Shown here piece after piece: positions 38,480 through 45,397 of a stretch of 64,000 nt of DNA. The stretch comes from Pseudokordiimonas caeni (GTDB lineage Bacteria > Pseudomonadota > Alphaproteobacteria > Sphingomonadales > Kordiimonadaceae), in the NCBI RefSeq assembly GCF_026719705.1, contig NZ_JAPPRR010000001.1, positions 969,255-1,033,254 on the forward strand, given 5' to 3'. Made by a program: the position numbers and the translations under genes. The notes below the pieces were generated by a model. It did not search any database, had not been told where the DNA came from, and worked only from the letters and a program-made list of their open reading frames with translations. How positions within the stretch are numbered: the first letter of the stretch is position 1; every line of letters starts with the position of its first letter.

Positions 38480-39613
38480 TCAGCGGGCGAGTTCCCGCTG
38501 GATCACGATCCGCTGGATATCGGACGTGCCTTCATAAATCTGGCAGACCCGCACATCGCGGTAGATTTTCTCGACCGGATAATCTGCCAAGTAGCCATAG
38601 CCGCCAAGCGTCTGGATAGCGGCGGAGCAGATGCGCTCGGCAGCTTCGGACGCGAAGAGCTTGGCCATGCAGGCTTCCTTCATGCACGGCTCGCCGGCGT
38701 CTTTCTTGGCAGCAGCATTCAATACCAGCAGTTCGGCGGCCTCAAGGTCTGTTGCCATATCGGCAAGTCGGAAGCCCACAGCCTGATGGTTGAAGATCTG
38801 CGTACCGAAAGCTTCGCGTTCCTTGGCATAGGCGAGGGCATAGTCAAACGCCGCGCGCGCCATGCCAACGGACTGGGCCGCAATACCGATCCGGCCCGTT
38901 TCAAGGTTGGCGAGCGCCACCTTGTAGCCGTCGCCTTCCTTGCCGAGCAGGCATTCGGCCGGCACTTCCATATCCTCGAACACCAGCGAGCAGGTGTCGG
39001 ATGCCTTCTGGCCAAGCTTGTGCTCAACGGAGGCGACGGTGAAGCCCGGTGTATCGGTCGGCACGAGGAAGGCCGAGATGCCCTTCTTGCCGGCCGAAGG
39101 GTCGGTCACCGCAAAGATGATCGCCGCCTTGGCGATGCGGCCGGAGGTGATAAACTGCTTGGTGCCGTTCAGTTTCCAGCCACTGTTGGTGCGCTCGGCC
39201 CGGGTTCTCAGCATCGAGGCGTCAGAGCCTGCCTGCGGCTCGGTGAGGCAGAAGGCGCCGATCCATTCGCCGCGGGCGAGGGGCTTCAGATACTGTTCTT
39301 TCTGGGCGTCGGTGCCATTCTGGTAGACCGCGGCGCAGACCGGGGCATTATTCACGCTCATCAGCGTGGAGAGCCCGCCGTCACCAGCTGCGATTTCCAT
39401 CAGCGCGAGGGCATAGGACACATAATCCGTCTCGGCGCCGCCCCATTCCTCGGGAATGGTCATGCCAAGCAGGCCAAGCTCGCCCATTTCTTTCAGGATA
39501 TCGGCGGGGATTGCCCCGGCGGTTTCCCATGCACGGCTGTTTGGCGCGATACGGTCGCGGGAAAAATCCCGCGCCATATCGCGCACCATGCGCTGCTCTT
39601 CTGTAAGGATCAT
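38480..39613 (-). CDS. Acyl-CoA dehydrogenase
   Basis: 377 residues from ATG 39613 ([18 protein letters not shown]). The three-domain acyl-CoA dehydrogenase is recognisable from the FAD/substrate segments [14 protein letters not shown] and [17 protein letters not shown], and the C-terminal helical domain ending [19 protein letters not shown], which positions the catalytic Glu. It oxidises a short- or branched-chain acyl-CoA to the enoyl-CoA with FAD. It is downstream of the thiolase with 13 bp between them, so they form a fatty-acid or amino-acid degradation operon. Confidence 0.95.
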   Translation of the reverse strand: MILTEEQRMVRDMARDFSRDRIAPNSRAWETAGAIPADILKEMGELGLLGMTIPEEWGGAETDYVSYALALMEIAAGDGGLSTLMSVNNAPVCAAVYQNGTDAQKEQYLKPLARGEWIGAFCLTEPQAGSDASMLRTRAERTNSGWKLNGTKQFITSGRIAKAAIIFAVTDPSAGKKGISAFLVPTDTPGFTVASVEHKLGQKASDTCSLVFEDMEVPAECLLGKEGDGYKVALANLETGRIGIAAQSVGMARAAFDYALAYAKEREAFGTQIFNHQAVGFRLADMATDLEAAELLVLNAAAKKDAGEPCMKEACMAKLFASEAAERICSAAIQTLGGYGYLADYPVEKIYRDVRVCQIYEGTSDIQRIVIQRELAR

Positions 39614-39626
39614 GGCTGTTGCCGGA

Positions 39627-40808
39627 TCACACCAGTTCGATCGCCATGGCGGTTGCTTCGCCGCCGCCGATGCAGAGGCTGGCAACACCCTTCTTGAGGC
39701 CGCGTTTCTGCAGCGCGTTGATGAGCGTCACGCAGATGCGGGCTCCGGAGGCGCCGATCGGGTGGCCAAGCGCACAGGCGCCGCCGTTCACATTGACCTT
39801 GGCGTGATCGAGGCCGAGCTCGTGGATGGCTGCAAGCGGTACAACGGCGAAAGCTTCGTTGATCTCGAAAAGATCGACATCGTCTTTCGTCCAGCCGGCT
39901 TTATCCATCACCTTCTGCATGGCTTTCACAGGGGCAGTGGTGAACCATTCGGGCGCCTGACTGTGGCTGGCGTGCGCAACGATACGGGCAAGCGGCTTGG
40001 CGCCCTTGGCAGCGGCGTCGCTTGCCGACATCAGCACAAGGGCGGCAGCGCCATCCGAAATCGAGCTGGCGTTGGCGGCAGTTACCGTGCCGTCCTTCTT
40101 GAAGGCGGGCTTCAGGTTCGGGATCTTGTCGAGCTTGGCCTTGCCGGGCTGCTCGTCAACCGCCACGACCACATCGCCGCCACGGCCTTTCACAGTCACG
40201 GGGGTGACTTCGCCGTCGAAGCTGCCATCGGCGATGGCGCGCTGGGCGCGTTTCAGCGACTCGATGGCATAGGCATCCTGCGCTTCACGGGTGAACTGGT
40301 AATGTTCGGCGCACAGCTCGGCGAAATTGCCCATGGGCTCGCCCTTGTAGGCGTCGGTCAGGCCGTCGAGGGCCATATGGTCCTTGATGGTGCCGTCGCC
40401 GTATTTGATGCCGGTGCGGCCGGTGGGCAGTATGTGCGGCGCGCGGGACATGCTTTCCATGCCGCCGGCGACAACGATGCTGTTGGTGCCGGCCTTGATG
40501 CTGTCATGCGCCTGGATCATCGCCTGCATGCCCGAGCCGCACATCTTGTTGATGGTTACAGCATGGGTTTCATCCGGCAGGCCCGCATAGCGCATGGCCT
40601 GACGGGCAGGGGCCTGGCCCTGCCCGGCCGGGAGGACGCAGCCCATGATGGCTTCGTCGATGGCTGCTGCATCGATACCGGAGGCGCTGACCGCCGCCTT
40701 GATTGCCGTGGCGCCAAGCTCGGCCGAAGCCACGCCGGAAAGGTCGCCAAGCAGGCCACCCATCGGGGTGCGGGCCATACCAACGATGACGATTGCATCC
40801 TCAGCCAT
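39627..40808 (-). CDS. Acetyl-CoA C-acetyltransferase (thiolase)
   Basis: 393 residues. The nucleophile Cys90 lies in [12 protein letters not shown], the catalytic His in [17 protein letters not shown] and the acid Cys in [14 protein letters not shown], the full thiolase triad. It catalyses reversible condensation of two acetyl-CoA or thiolysis of 3-ketoacyl-CoA. PhaA, AtoB and FadA cannot be told apart here. Operon with the acyl-CoA dehydrogenase favours a degradative role. A palindrome at 40911-40926, about 100 bp upstream, is a possible operator. Confidence 0.95.
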   Translation of the reverse strand: MAEDAIVIVGMARTPMGGLLGDLSGVASAELGATAIKAAVSASGIDAAAIDEAIMGCVLPAGQGQAPARQAMRYAGLPDETHAVTINKMCGSGMQAMIQAHDSIKAGTNSIVVAGGMESMSRAPHILPTGRTGIKYGDGTIKDHMALDGLTDAYKGEPMGNFAELCAEHYQFTREAQDAYAIESLKRAQRAIADGSFDGEVTPVTVKGRGGDVVVAVDEQPGKAKLDKIPNLKPAFKKDGTVTAANASSISDGAAALVLMSASDAAAKGAKPLARIVAHASHSQAPEWFTTAPVKAMQKVMDKAGWTKDDVDLFEINEAFAVVPLAAIHELGLDHAKVNVNGGACALGHPIGASGARICVTLINALQKRGLKKGVASLCIGGGEATAMAIELV

Positions 40809-40910
40809 TTCTGTCTCCTTCAGTATCTCTGCTTTCTGGACAAAGGCGTATCACGGCGCCCGGGGAGGGGCGGTGCCGCCGGTTGCGGCTACTGTCGCAA
40901 ATCCTGCTTA

Positions 40911-40926
40911 TTTCGCAAGTGCAAAA
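40911..40926. promoter_or_regulatory. Palindromic operator candidate upstream of the thiolase operon
   Basis: TTTCGCAAGTGCAAAA fits TTTnGCAnnTGCnAAA, a two-fold symmetric element typical of TetR/GntR-type regulator sites. It is in the gap between the thiolase (minus) and the 58-residue membrane protein (plus). I cannot name the regulator. Confidence 0.4.
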
Positions 40927-40939
40927 TATTCACATGCGG

Positions 40940-40969
40940 TTGACCGGTATGGTGCACACGGCCTATAGA
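40940..40969 (+). promoter_or_regulatory. Predicted promoter of the 58-residue membrane protein
   Basis: TTGACC (40940-40945) and TATAGA (40964-40969) are separated by 18 bp, 28 bp before the ATG. Good match to a sigma-70-type promoter. Confidence 0.5.
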
Positions 40970-40997
40970 AACCCGGCAATCATAAGGGAGCGCAGCG

Positions 40998-41174
40998 ATG
41001 ACGACGCGGATTGGTTTCTTCGGGTTTCTGGGCCTCGTGCTCGGCGCCATCATCGGCAACTGGCTGCCCTACGCCCCGACTATCGAGGCTGTGGCTGGCT
41101 GTGTGATCGCCATTGTGCTCGGCTTTCTGCTGGATCGCCGCGCGCCGGAGAACCGCAAGAAGGGCGACAGCTGA
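40998..41174 (+). CDS. Small two-helix membrane protein (58 residues)
   Basis: A short gene from ATG 40998 with GGGAG 10 nt before it, ending in TGA 41172-41174. Two hydrophobic stretches (residues 4-21, IGFFGFLGLVLGAIIGNW, and 29-45, VAGCVIAIVLGFLLDRR without the last residues) are joined by a short PYAP-containing loop; the C-terminus is basic (DRRAPENRKKG). The Gly-rich helices resemble small channel or glycine-zipper-type proteins. I do not recognise a family. A predicted promoter lies just upstream. Convergent with the sterol-desaturase gene, 3 bp apart. Confidence 0.65.
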   Translation: MTTRIGFFGFLGLVLGAIIGNWLPYAPTIEAVAGCVIAIVLGFLLDRRAPENRKKGDS

Positions 41175-41177
41175 GGC

Positions 41178-42122
41178 CTACTCGGCTGCGATATTGGCAG
41201 GGGCCGCTTCCTTCACAGCCTGCCGGCGCTTCCAGTCTTCCTTGATCATATCGCTCGTCATGCGGCTGCCATCGGGTGTCCAGCCTGGCGGTCCGATCAG
41301 GAACATCAGCTTGTTTTTCAAACCCTTGGCGTGCCACATGTCGCGCACTATGCCGACCCATTCATGGACTGCAACCCGAAGCGGGTTGAAAGTGCCAAGA
41401 TCATGGACGAGGCCATAACGGCAGGGGTTGTTTGCCTTGTCTTCGGGAATGAAGGTGCCGAACATCTTGTCCCAGATGATGAAGACACCCGCATAGTTGG
41501 CATCCAGATAATCGGGGTTGGTGGCATGATGCACCCGGTGATGGCTCGGCGTGTTCATCACGGCCTCGAACCAGCGGGGCATGCGGTCAATCGCTTCGGT
41601 GTGGATCCAGAACTGATAGATCAGGTTGATGCCGCTGACGAAGGCGATGATCGCGGGCTCGAAACCAAGGAAGGCGAGCGGCAGGGCAAAGATAAAGCCG
41701 GGCGTCAGCTTGCCCGTCCATGTCTGCCGAAGCGCCGTCGAAAGATTATAGTGCTGGCTTGAATGGTGGATCACGTGTGCGGCCCACATCCAGCGCATCC
41801 GGTGGCCAAAGCGGTGAACCCAGTAATAGGCGAGGTCATCCAGCACGAAGGCGACAACAAAGACCCACCAGGCATGGCCGAGGTCGAAAAGGCGCCATTC
41901 GCTCCAGATATAATAGGCGGCCCCGTAGCCGAGGCCGGCGGGGATGAGCCCGGCCACCACGCTGCCGGTACCCATCAAAAGCGAAGTCAGTGTGTCCTTG
42001 CCCTCATAAACCGCGCGGCCGGACATGCGGCCATAGATCATTTCGGCCAGCATCAGGACGATGAAGCCGGGAACGGCAAGGTCGGTCGGATTTGGCAGAT
42101 CAAGCGGCATGGGCGTGTCCAT
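41178..42122 (-). CDS. Sterol desaturase/fatty acid hydroxylase superfamily protein
   Basis: 314 residues from ATG 42122; ATG 42110 is an alternative, and the longer upstream frame only shadows the previous gene. Four or more membrane helices and the eight-His diiron pattern are present: HRFGHRMRWMWAAHVIHHSS followed by QHYN, and TPSHHRVHHATNP. It would be an integral-membrane di-iron hydroxylase or desaturase acting on lipids such as hopanoids, carotenoids or fatty acids; which one is unknown. The start overlaps the end of the preceding minus-strand gene by 23 bp, implying translational coupling. Confidence 0.88.
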   Translation of the reverse strand: MDTPMPLDLPNPTDLAVPGFIVLMLAEMIYGRMSGRAVYEGKDTLTSLLMGTGSVVAGLIPAGLGYGAAYYIWSEWRLFDLGHAWWVFVVAFVLDDLAYYWVHRFGHRMRWMWAAHVIHHSSQHYNLSTALRQTWTGKLTPGFIFALPLAFLGFEPAIIAFVSGINLIYQFWIHTEAIDRMPRWFEAVMNTPSHHRVHHATNPDYLDANYAGVFIIWDKMFGTFIPEDKANNPCRYGLVHDLGTFNPLRVAVHEWVGIVRDMWHAKGLKNKLMFLIGPPGWTPDGSRMTSDMIKEDWKRRQAVKEAAPANIAAE

Positions 42123-42525
42123 CTGGTGCAGCGAGAAGGGCGAGCCATGATTCGGTGCGGGAAACGCCTTCCGCATCGAGATCGAGGACGATCTTCGGTT
42201 CCGTGAAATCGTCGGTATCGAGCATGAGGCCTGTCGGTGTCCGGGTTGCCGTGACCTTGGTGCCCGGCATCCAATGGCGCAGGACAGCCTTGTCGCCAAG
42301 GCGGCGGACAACGACGATGCCCCTGGCGCCCGAAAGCCGCAGGAGGGCGGCGTTGCCGGCACGGTCGATCAGGATTTCCTCAGGCTCCAGATCGGGGTAA
42401 ACCCGTTCAAGCTCGCGGTGCAAATGGGCGTCTTCCAGCCGGAATCGAACCGGGAACAGCCAGCGTGCGATGGCGGCGACAATGAAGACGGCGATGACAG
42501 AGCCAAGAAGCTGTAATAGTGACAT
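42100..42525 (-). CDS. Membrane-anchored protein of unknown function, upstream of the hydroxylase
   Basis: 141 residues from ATG 42525 behind AAGGA; ATG 42534 is too close to that site. An N-terminal hydrophobic helix (LLQLLGSVIAVFIVAAIARW) is followed by a cytoplasmic or periplasmic beta-rich domain with a repeated strand-turn pattern (EEILIDRAGNAALLRLSGAR, IVVVRRLGDKAVLRHWMPG, EPKIVLDLDAEGVSR). I do not recognise the family. Its stop codon lies inside the hydroxylase coding region, so the two are probably made together. Confidence 0.7.
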   Translation of the reverse strand: MSLLQLLGSVIAVFIVAAIARWLFPVRFRLEDAHLHRELERVYPDLEPEEILIDRAGNAALLRLSGARGIVVVRRLGDKAVLRHWMPGTKVTATRTPTGLMLDTDDFTEPKIVLDLDAEGVSRTESWLALLAAPDGHAHAA

Positions 42526-42603
42526 GATAGGCATGTTCCTTACGGTTTCATGGACCGTCAAGTCTGAAAATAGAAACGCCACCGAGTATAAGGGAAAAGG
42601 GTT

Positions 42604-43596
42604 TTGAAAAGGTTGAAAATGTTGGGGCTGGCGCTGGCGGGTTTCGCCGCTGTGCTCGGCACGGAAGGAACGGCGATCATGGCTGAAGAGCCAATCATCA
42701 TCGCGCACCGGGGGGCAAGCGGCTATTTGCCCGAGCATACGCTGGCGGCCTATGATCTGGCGATCGAGCAGGGTGCGGATTATATCGAGCCTGATCTTGT
42801 GATGACGAAGGACGGGCATCTGGTGGTGCGCCACGATCCATGGCTTTCGGACAGCACCGATGTGGCGGACCATCCTGAATTTGCCGACCGCAAGCGGGTA
42901 ATCCAGGGCATGGACGATTGGTGGAGCATCGATTTCACGCTGGCCGAACTCCGCACCCTGAAAGCGAAGCAGGTTCGCCCCACACGCGGTACGGAAGCCG
43001 ACGGCAAATATGATATCCCGACCTTTGACGAGGTTATTGCCCTTGCAGTCAAGGCGCGCGCCGAGGGACGCGATATCGGCATTTATCCCGAAGTGAAGCA
43101 TCCCGCCCTTTTCACACAATCGGGGCTGGACCCGACGGCAGCGGTGCTGGAAGCGCTTGGCCGGGTTGAGGCCGCTGGCGTGCCGTATTTCCTGCAGTGC
43201 TTTGAGCCTGCCTGGCTGAAATCGGTGGAAGGCAAGGTGAAAGGCCCGCGCATCTTGCTGATTGATGGCAAGGAAGACGCGCCCAACACGCCGGCTCTGC
43301 CGCTGTCACTTGCTGTTGCTGAAGGCTTCGATGGGGTGGGGTTATACAAGGAACTGCTGGTATCCGCAGAGGGCCATCCGACCGATATCGTGACCCGCGC
43401 CCACAATGCGGGGCTGAAAGTGCATGTGTGGACGGTGCGGCAGGATCAGGTCGGCCCGAATTTCGAAACGGTGGAGCAGGAATTCAAGGCCATCTTTGCC
43501 TCGGGCGTTGACGGCATTTTCACTGACTATCCTGACATCGGCATTGCGGTGCGTGGCTCCTTCGACCTGATGAAGCCGCCAGCAGATATCGACTGA
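42604..43596 (+). CDS. glpQ: Periplasmic glycerophosphodiester phosphodiesterase
   Basis: 330 residues if the TTG at 42604 is used, which gives MKRLKMLGLALAGFAAVLG, a signal peptide with a basic start; the ATG at 42619 would lack the lysines. The GDPD catalytic signature is IIAHRGASGYLPEHTL, with metal ligands in YIEPDLVMTKDGHLVVRHDP and the later YPEVKHP. The length and secretion match the GlpQ group. It hydrolyses glycerophosphodiesters from phospholipid turnover to glycerol-3-phosphate and an alcohol. Divergent from the hydroxylase operon. No glycerol-phosphate transporter is nearby. Confidence 0.9.
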   Translation: MKRLKMLGLALAGFAAVLGTEGTAIMAEEPIIIAHRGASGYLPEHTLAAYDLAIEQGADYIEPDLVMTKDGHLVVRHDPWLSDSTDVADHPEFADRKRVIQGMDDWWSIDFTLAELRTLKAKQVRPTRGTEADGKYDIPTFDEVIALAVKARAEGRDIGIYPEVKHPALFTQSGLDPTAAVLEALGRVEAAGVPYFLQCFEPAWLKSVEGKVKGPRILLIDGKEDAPNTPALPLSLAVAEGFDGVGLYKELLVSAEGHPTDIVTRAHNAGLKVHVWTVRQDQVGPNFETVEQEFKAIFASGVDGIFTDYPDIGIAVRGSFDLMKPPADID

Positions 43597-43610
43597 CCAT
43601 CAGAACGAGC

Positions 43611-43640
43611 AAAAGAAAAGGGCGCCCAACGGGCGCCCTT
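43611..43640 (-). terminator. Rho-independent terminator of the DUF4389 gene
   Basis: AAGGGCGCCC-AAC-GGGCGCCCTT is a perfect 10-bp stem. On the minus strand it is followed by TTTTCTTTT, just after the DUF4389 gene. On the plus strand it also follows the glpQ stop by 21 bp but lacks a good T tract. Confidence 0.85.
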
Positions 43641-43662
43641 GCTGTTTCTGCTTTCTTGAGAC

Positions 43663-44313
43663 TCAGTCTTCAACCGGGAAAGGCTTGCCAAGCGGGAAGG
43701 GCTGGTCATCGCTCTTGAAGCTGAGGAAAGCCAGCGCCTGGTTGATATAGTCGCCAAGGCCCATGATCCAGCGCTGCAGGTTGCCATTGGGCTCGCCCGT
43801 GAGCGCGGCCAGAATGAGCTGCACCAGCGACAGGCCAAGGCTCGCCAGCATGGCAATCCAGGCGAGCACGCCGAACAGCAGCATGAAGGCAGCGCGGATC
43901 AGAAGCTTTTTCCAGAACTCGCCCTGATCGGCTTCCGGCGGGGGCAGGGCGGTGTCAGGCTTATCTGCCATGGCTTCGGCTTCGTAGCTTTCGATCACCG
44001 GCGGCTCTTCTGCCTTTGCCGTGGCTGCCGGCTGCGGCGCGGGTTTGGGCTTTGGCGCCGCTTTCGGCTTCGAAGCAGGCGTGGCTGCTGCGGCCGCGGC
44101 CTTGGGGGCGGCGGGTTTCTTCGGCGTTGCAGCCTTTTTGGGTGCTGCAGTGGCTTTGGCGGCCGCCGGTTTCTTGGCGGCAGGCTTGGCTGCAGTGGCT
44201 TTCGGGGCAGCCGGTTTTGCGGCTACGGGCTTTTTCGCAGCTGCCGGTTTCTTTGCCGGTGCCTTTTTTGCGGCGGGGGCGGCAGGCTTGTCCGGGCTCG
44301 TCTCGTCGCTCAT
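43663..44313 (-). CDS. DUF4389 protein with a long Lys/Ala/Pro-rich tail
   Basis: 216 residues from ATG 44313 behind GGGAG. Residues 8-115 are a histone-H1-like low-complexity tract of KKPAA/KPAAPK units, then an acidic linker. The C-terminal part (about 130-216) is a DUF4389-like membrane domain: FWKKLLIRAAFMLLFGVLAW, SLGLSLVQLILAALTGEPNG, and FLSFKSDDQPFPLG. The domain function is unknown. The basic N-terminal tail could touch DNA, RNA or phospholipid heads. The AT-poor tail also produces a large spurious frame on the other strand. Confidence 0.82.
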   Translation of the reverse strand: MSDETSPDKPAAPAAKKAPAKKPAAAKKPVAAKPAAPKATAAKPAAKKPAAAKATAAPKKAATPKKPAAPKAAAAAATPASKPKAAPKPKPAPQPAATAKAEEPPVIESYEAEAMADKPDTALPPPEADQGEFWKKLLIRAAFMLLFGVLAWIAMLASLGLSLVQLILAALTGEPNGNLQRWIMGLGDYINQALAFLSFKSDDQPFPLGKPFPVED

Positions 44314-44418
44314 CAAAAATCTCCCATTGGTTCGGGGCTCGAAGGCATTGGTTCTGCAACAGTTTAGGCGCTCCCGCATATAAGGCAAGCCTTGTGTCAA
44401 ATGCGTCTTTTCAAAAAT

Positions 44419-44494
44419 ATGTAAAGCGAGCTTGACAGATAAATTCGCCGGGCCTATGTAAAGGACAGTTGACAGTCAAGGACGCTTTACATAG
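44419..44494 (+). promoter_or_regulatory. Promoter and repeated operator of the membrane-protein/XRE operon
   Basis: A near-ideal promoter, TTGACA (44432-44437), 17 bp, TATGTA (44455-44460), precedes the operon. Its -10 lies within CTATGTAAAG (44454-44463), which is repeated in inverted form as CTTTACATAG (44485-44494), 21 bp away. A third partial copy, TATGTAAAG, is at 44419-44427, before the -35. A separate short palindrome TTGACAGTCAA is at 44469-44479. This layout fits autorepression by the XRE protein encoded at the operon end. Confidence 0.6.
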
Positions 44495-44508
44495 AAAGGA
44501 GAGCGAGG

Positions 44509-44757
44509 ATGCAATGGAAGAAACTGGTACTTTGGACTGTATGGCCGCTGGCCGCCGCAACGTGGGTGGCACTTGTCGTGCTCTACTTCTCCAACCCTTC
44601 GACATCGGTCTGGACAGGGGCGGTCGTGGCGGCCGCGGTCATGACCGAGGTGGCCTTCTGGGGAACCGCGGTGGTGCTCGGCACCAATCTCTGGGGTAGC
44701 CGCCGCCGCGTGTTTGAATTTATCTGTTCGCCGTTCAGCGCACGTCAGAACGGCTAG
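44509..44757 (+). CDS. Small two-helix membrane protein, first gene of the XRE operon
   Basis: 82 residues behind an AAGGAGAGCGAGG ribosome site. Two hydrophobic segments: about 7-26 (LVLWTVWPLAAATWVALVVL) and 36-60 (TGAVVAAAVMTEVAFWGTAV), then a basic C-terminus (GSRRRVFEF). I do not recognise a family. It precedes a second membrane protein by 20 bp and shares the operator-rich promoter, suggesting a membrane partner of the downstream regulator. Confidence 0.7.
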   Translation: MQWKKLVLWTVWPLAAATWVALVVLYFSNPSTSVWTGAVVAAAVMTEVAFWGTAVVLGTNLWGSRRRVFEFICSPFSARQNG

Positions 44758-44777
44758 AAAGAAGACGAGACATAACG

Positions 44778-45188
44778 ATGACAACCATACCGAACGGCAA
44801 GAAACGCATGGGCAAGCTCGCACGCTACCTTCTGGAAGCGGCACTCACCATCGGCTTTCTGATCAGCTTTGTGGCTGGCAGGGATCTTGTCGCGGCAGAG
44901 GGAGTCACGACAGCAGGCAAGCTGATGGGGGCACTCGTCCCCATCAGCTTGCTGACTATCTGGTTCCTCTATTTCTTCTTCCAGATCAGGAAGATGGATG
45001 AGTTTGAGCGATATCTTGAGGTCCTGTCCCTCGCCGTCGCCGGCGGTGTGTGCATGTGGATCGTAATCGTCTGGGGTACGATCAGCAGCTTCATGGGATG
45101 GCAAAGCACCGACATCATGCTCGCAGCTCCCATCGTGGCTGGCGTTTACGGCCTGATCCGCGGCTTTATGATGGTGCGCTACCGGTGA
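44778..45188 (+). CDS. Four-helix membrane protein, second gene of the XRE operon
   Basis: 136 residues with hydrophobic segments at about 18-34, 50-68 (ALVPISLLTIWFLYFFFQIR), 84-103 (LAVAGGVCMWIVIVWGTISS) and 113-130. Short charged loop RKMDEFERYLEVL separates helices two and three. The family is not recognised by name, though membrane proteins of this kind often accompany small YgzD-like XRE regulators. Its stop overlaps the GTG start of the regulator by 4 bp, so the two are translationally coupled. Confidence 0.75.
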   Translation: MTTIPNGKKRMGKLARYLLEAALTIGFLISFVAGRDLVAAEGVTTAGKLMGALVPISLLTIWFLYFFFQIRKMDEFERYLEVLSLAVAGGVCMWIVIVWGTISSFMGWQSTDIMLAAPIVAGVYGLIRGFMMVRYR

Positions 45189-45376
45189 ATAATCATCTGA
45201 AGGACCTACGTGCCGAACGCGGCTGGAGCCAGGGCAAGCTTGGCGAACTGCTGGATGTTTCCCGCCAGACCGTGAATGCTATTGAGACCGGCAAATATGA
45301 CCCGAGCCTGCCGCTTGCGTTCAAGATTGCCCGGCTGTTCGAGATGCGGATTGAGGATATCTTCATCGACGAGTGA
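45185..45376 (+). CDS. Minimal XRE-family transcriptional regulator
   Basis: 63 residues with a GTG start inside the preceding stop (GTGA). The protein is a bare helix-turn-helix: LKDLRAERGWSQGKLGELLD, VSRQTVNAIETGKYDPSLPL, AFKIARLFEMRIEDIFI. There is no ligand domain. This small Cro/CI type usually represses its own operon. The inverted repeats at the operon promoter are natural targets. Coupling to two membrane proteins suggests a membrane signal or that the regulator is held at the membrane. Confidence 0.9.
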   Translation: MNNHLKDLRAERGWSQGKLGELLDVSRQTVNAIETGKYDPSLPLAFKIARLFEMRIEDIFIDE

Positions 45377-45397
45377 GGCTCAGGCCTCGCCCGCGCC

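Noticed and set aside
44021-44383. Ala/Gly-rich hydrophobic frame on the plus strand
   Set aside because: It is the antisense of the Lys/Ala/Pro repeat tract of the DUF4389 protein; its membrane-like look comes from base composition.
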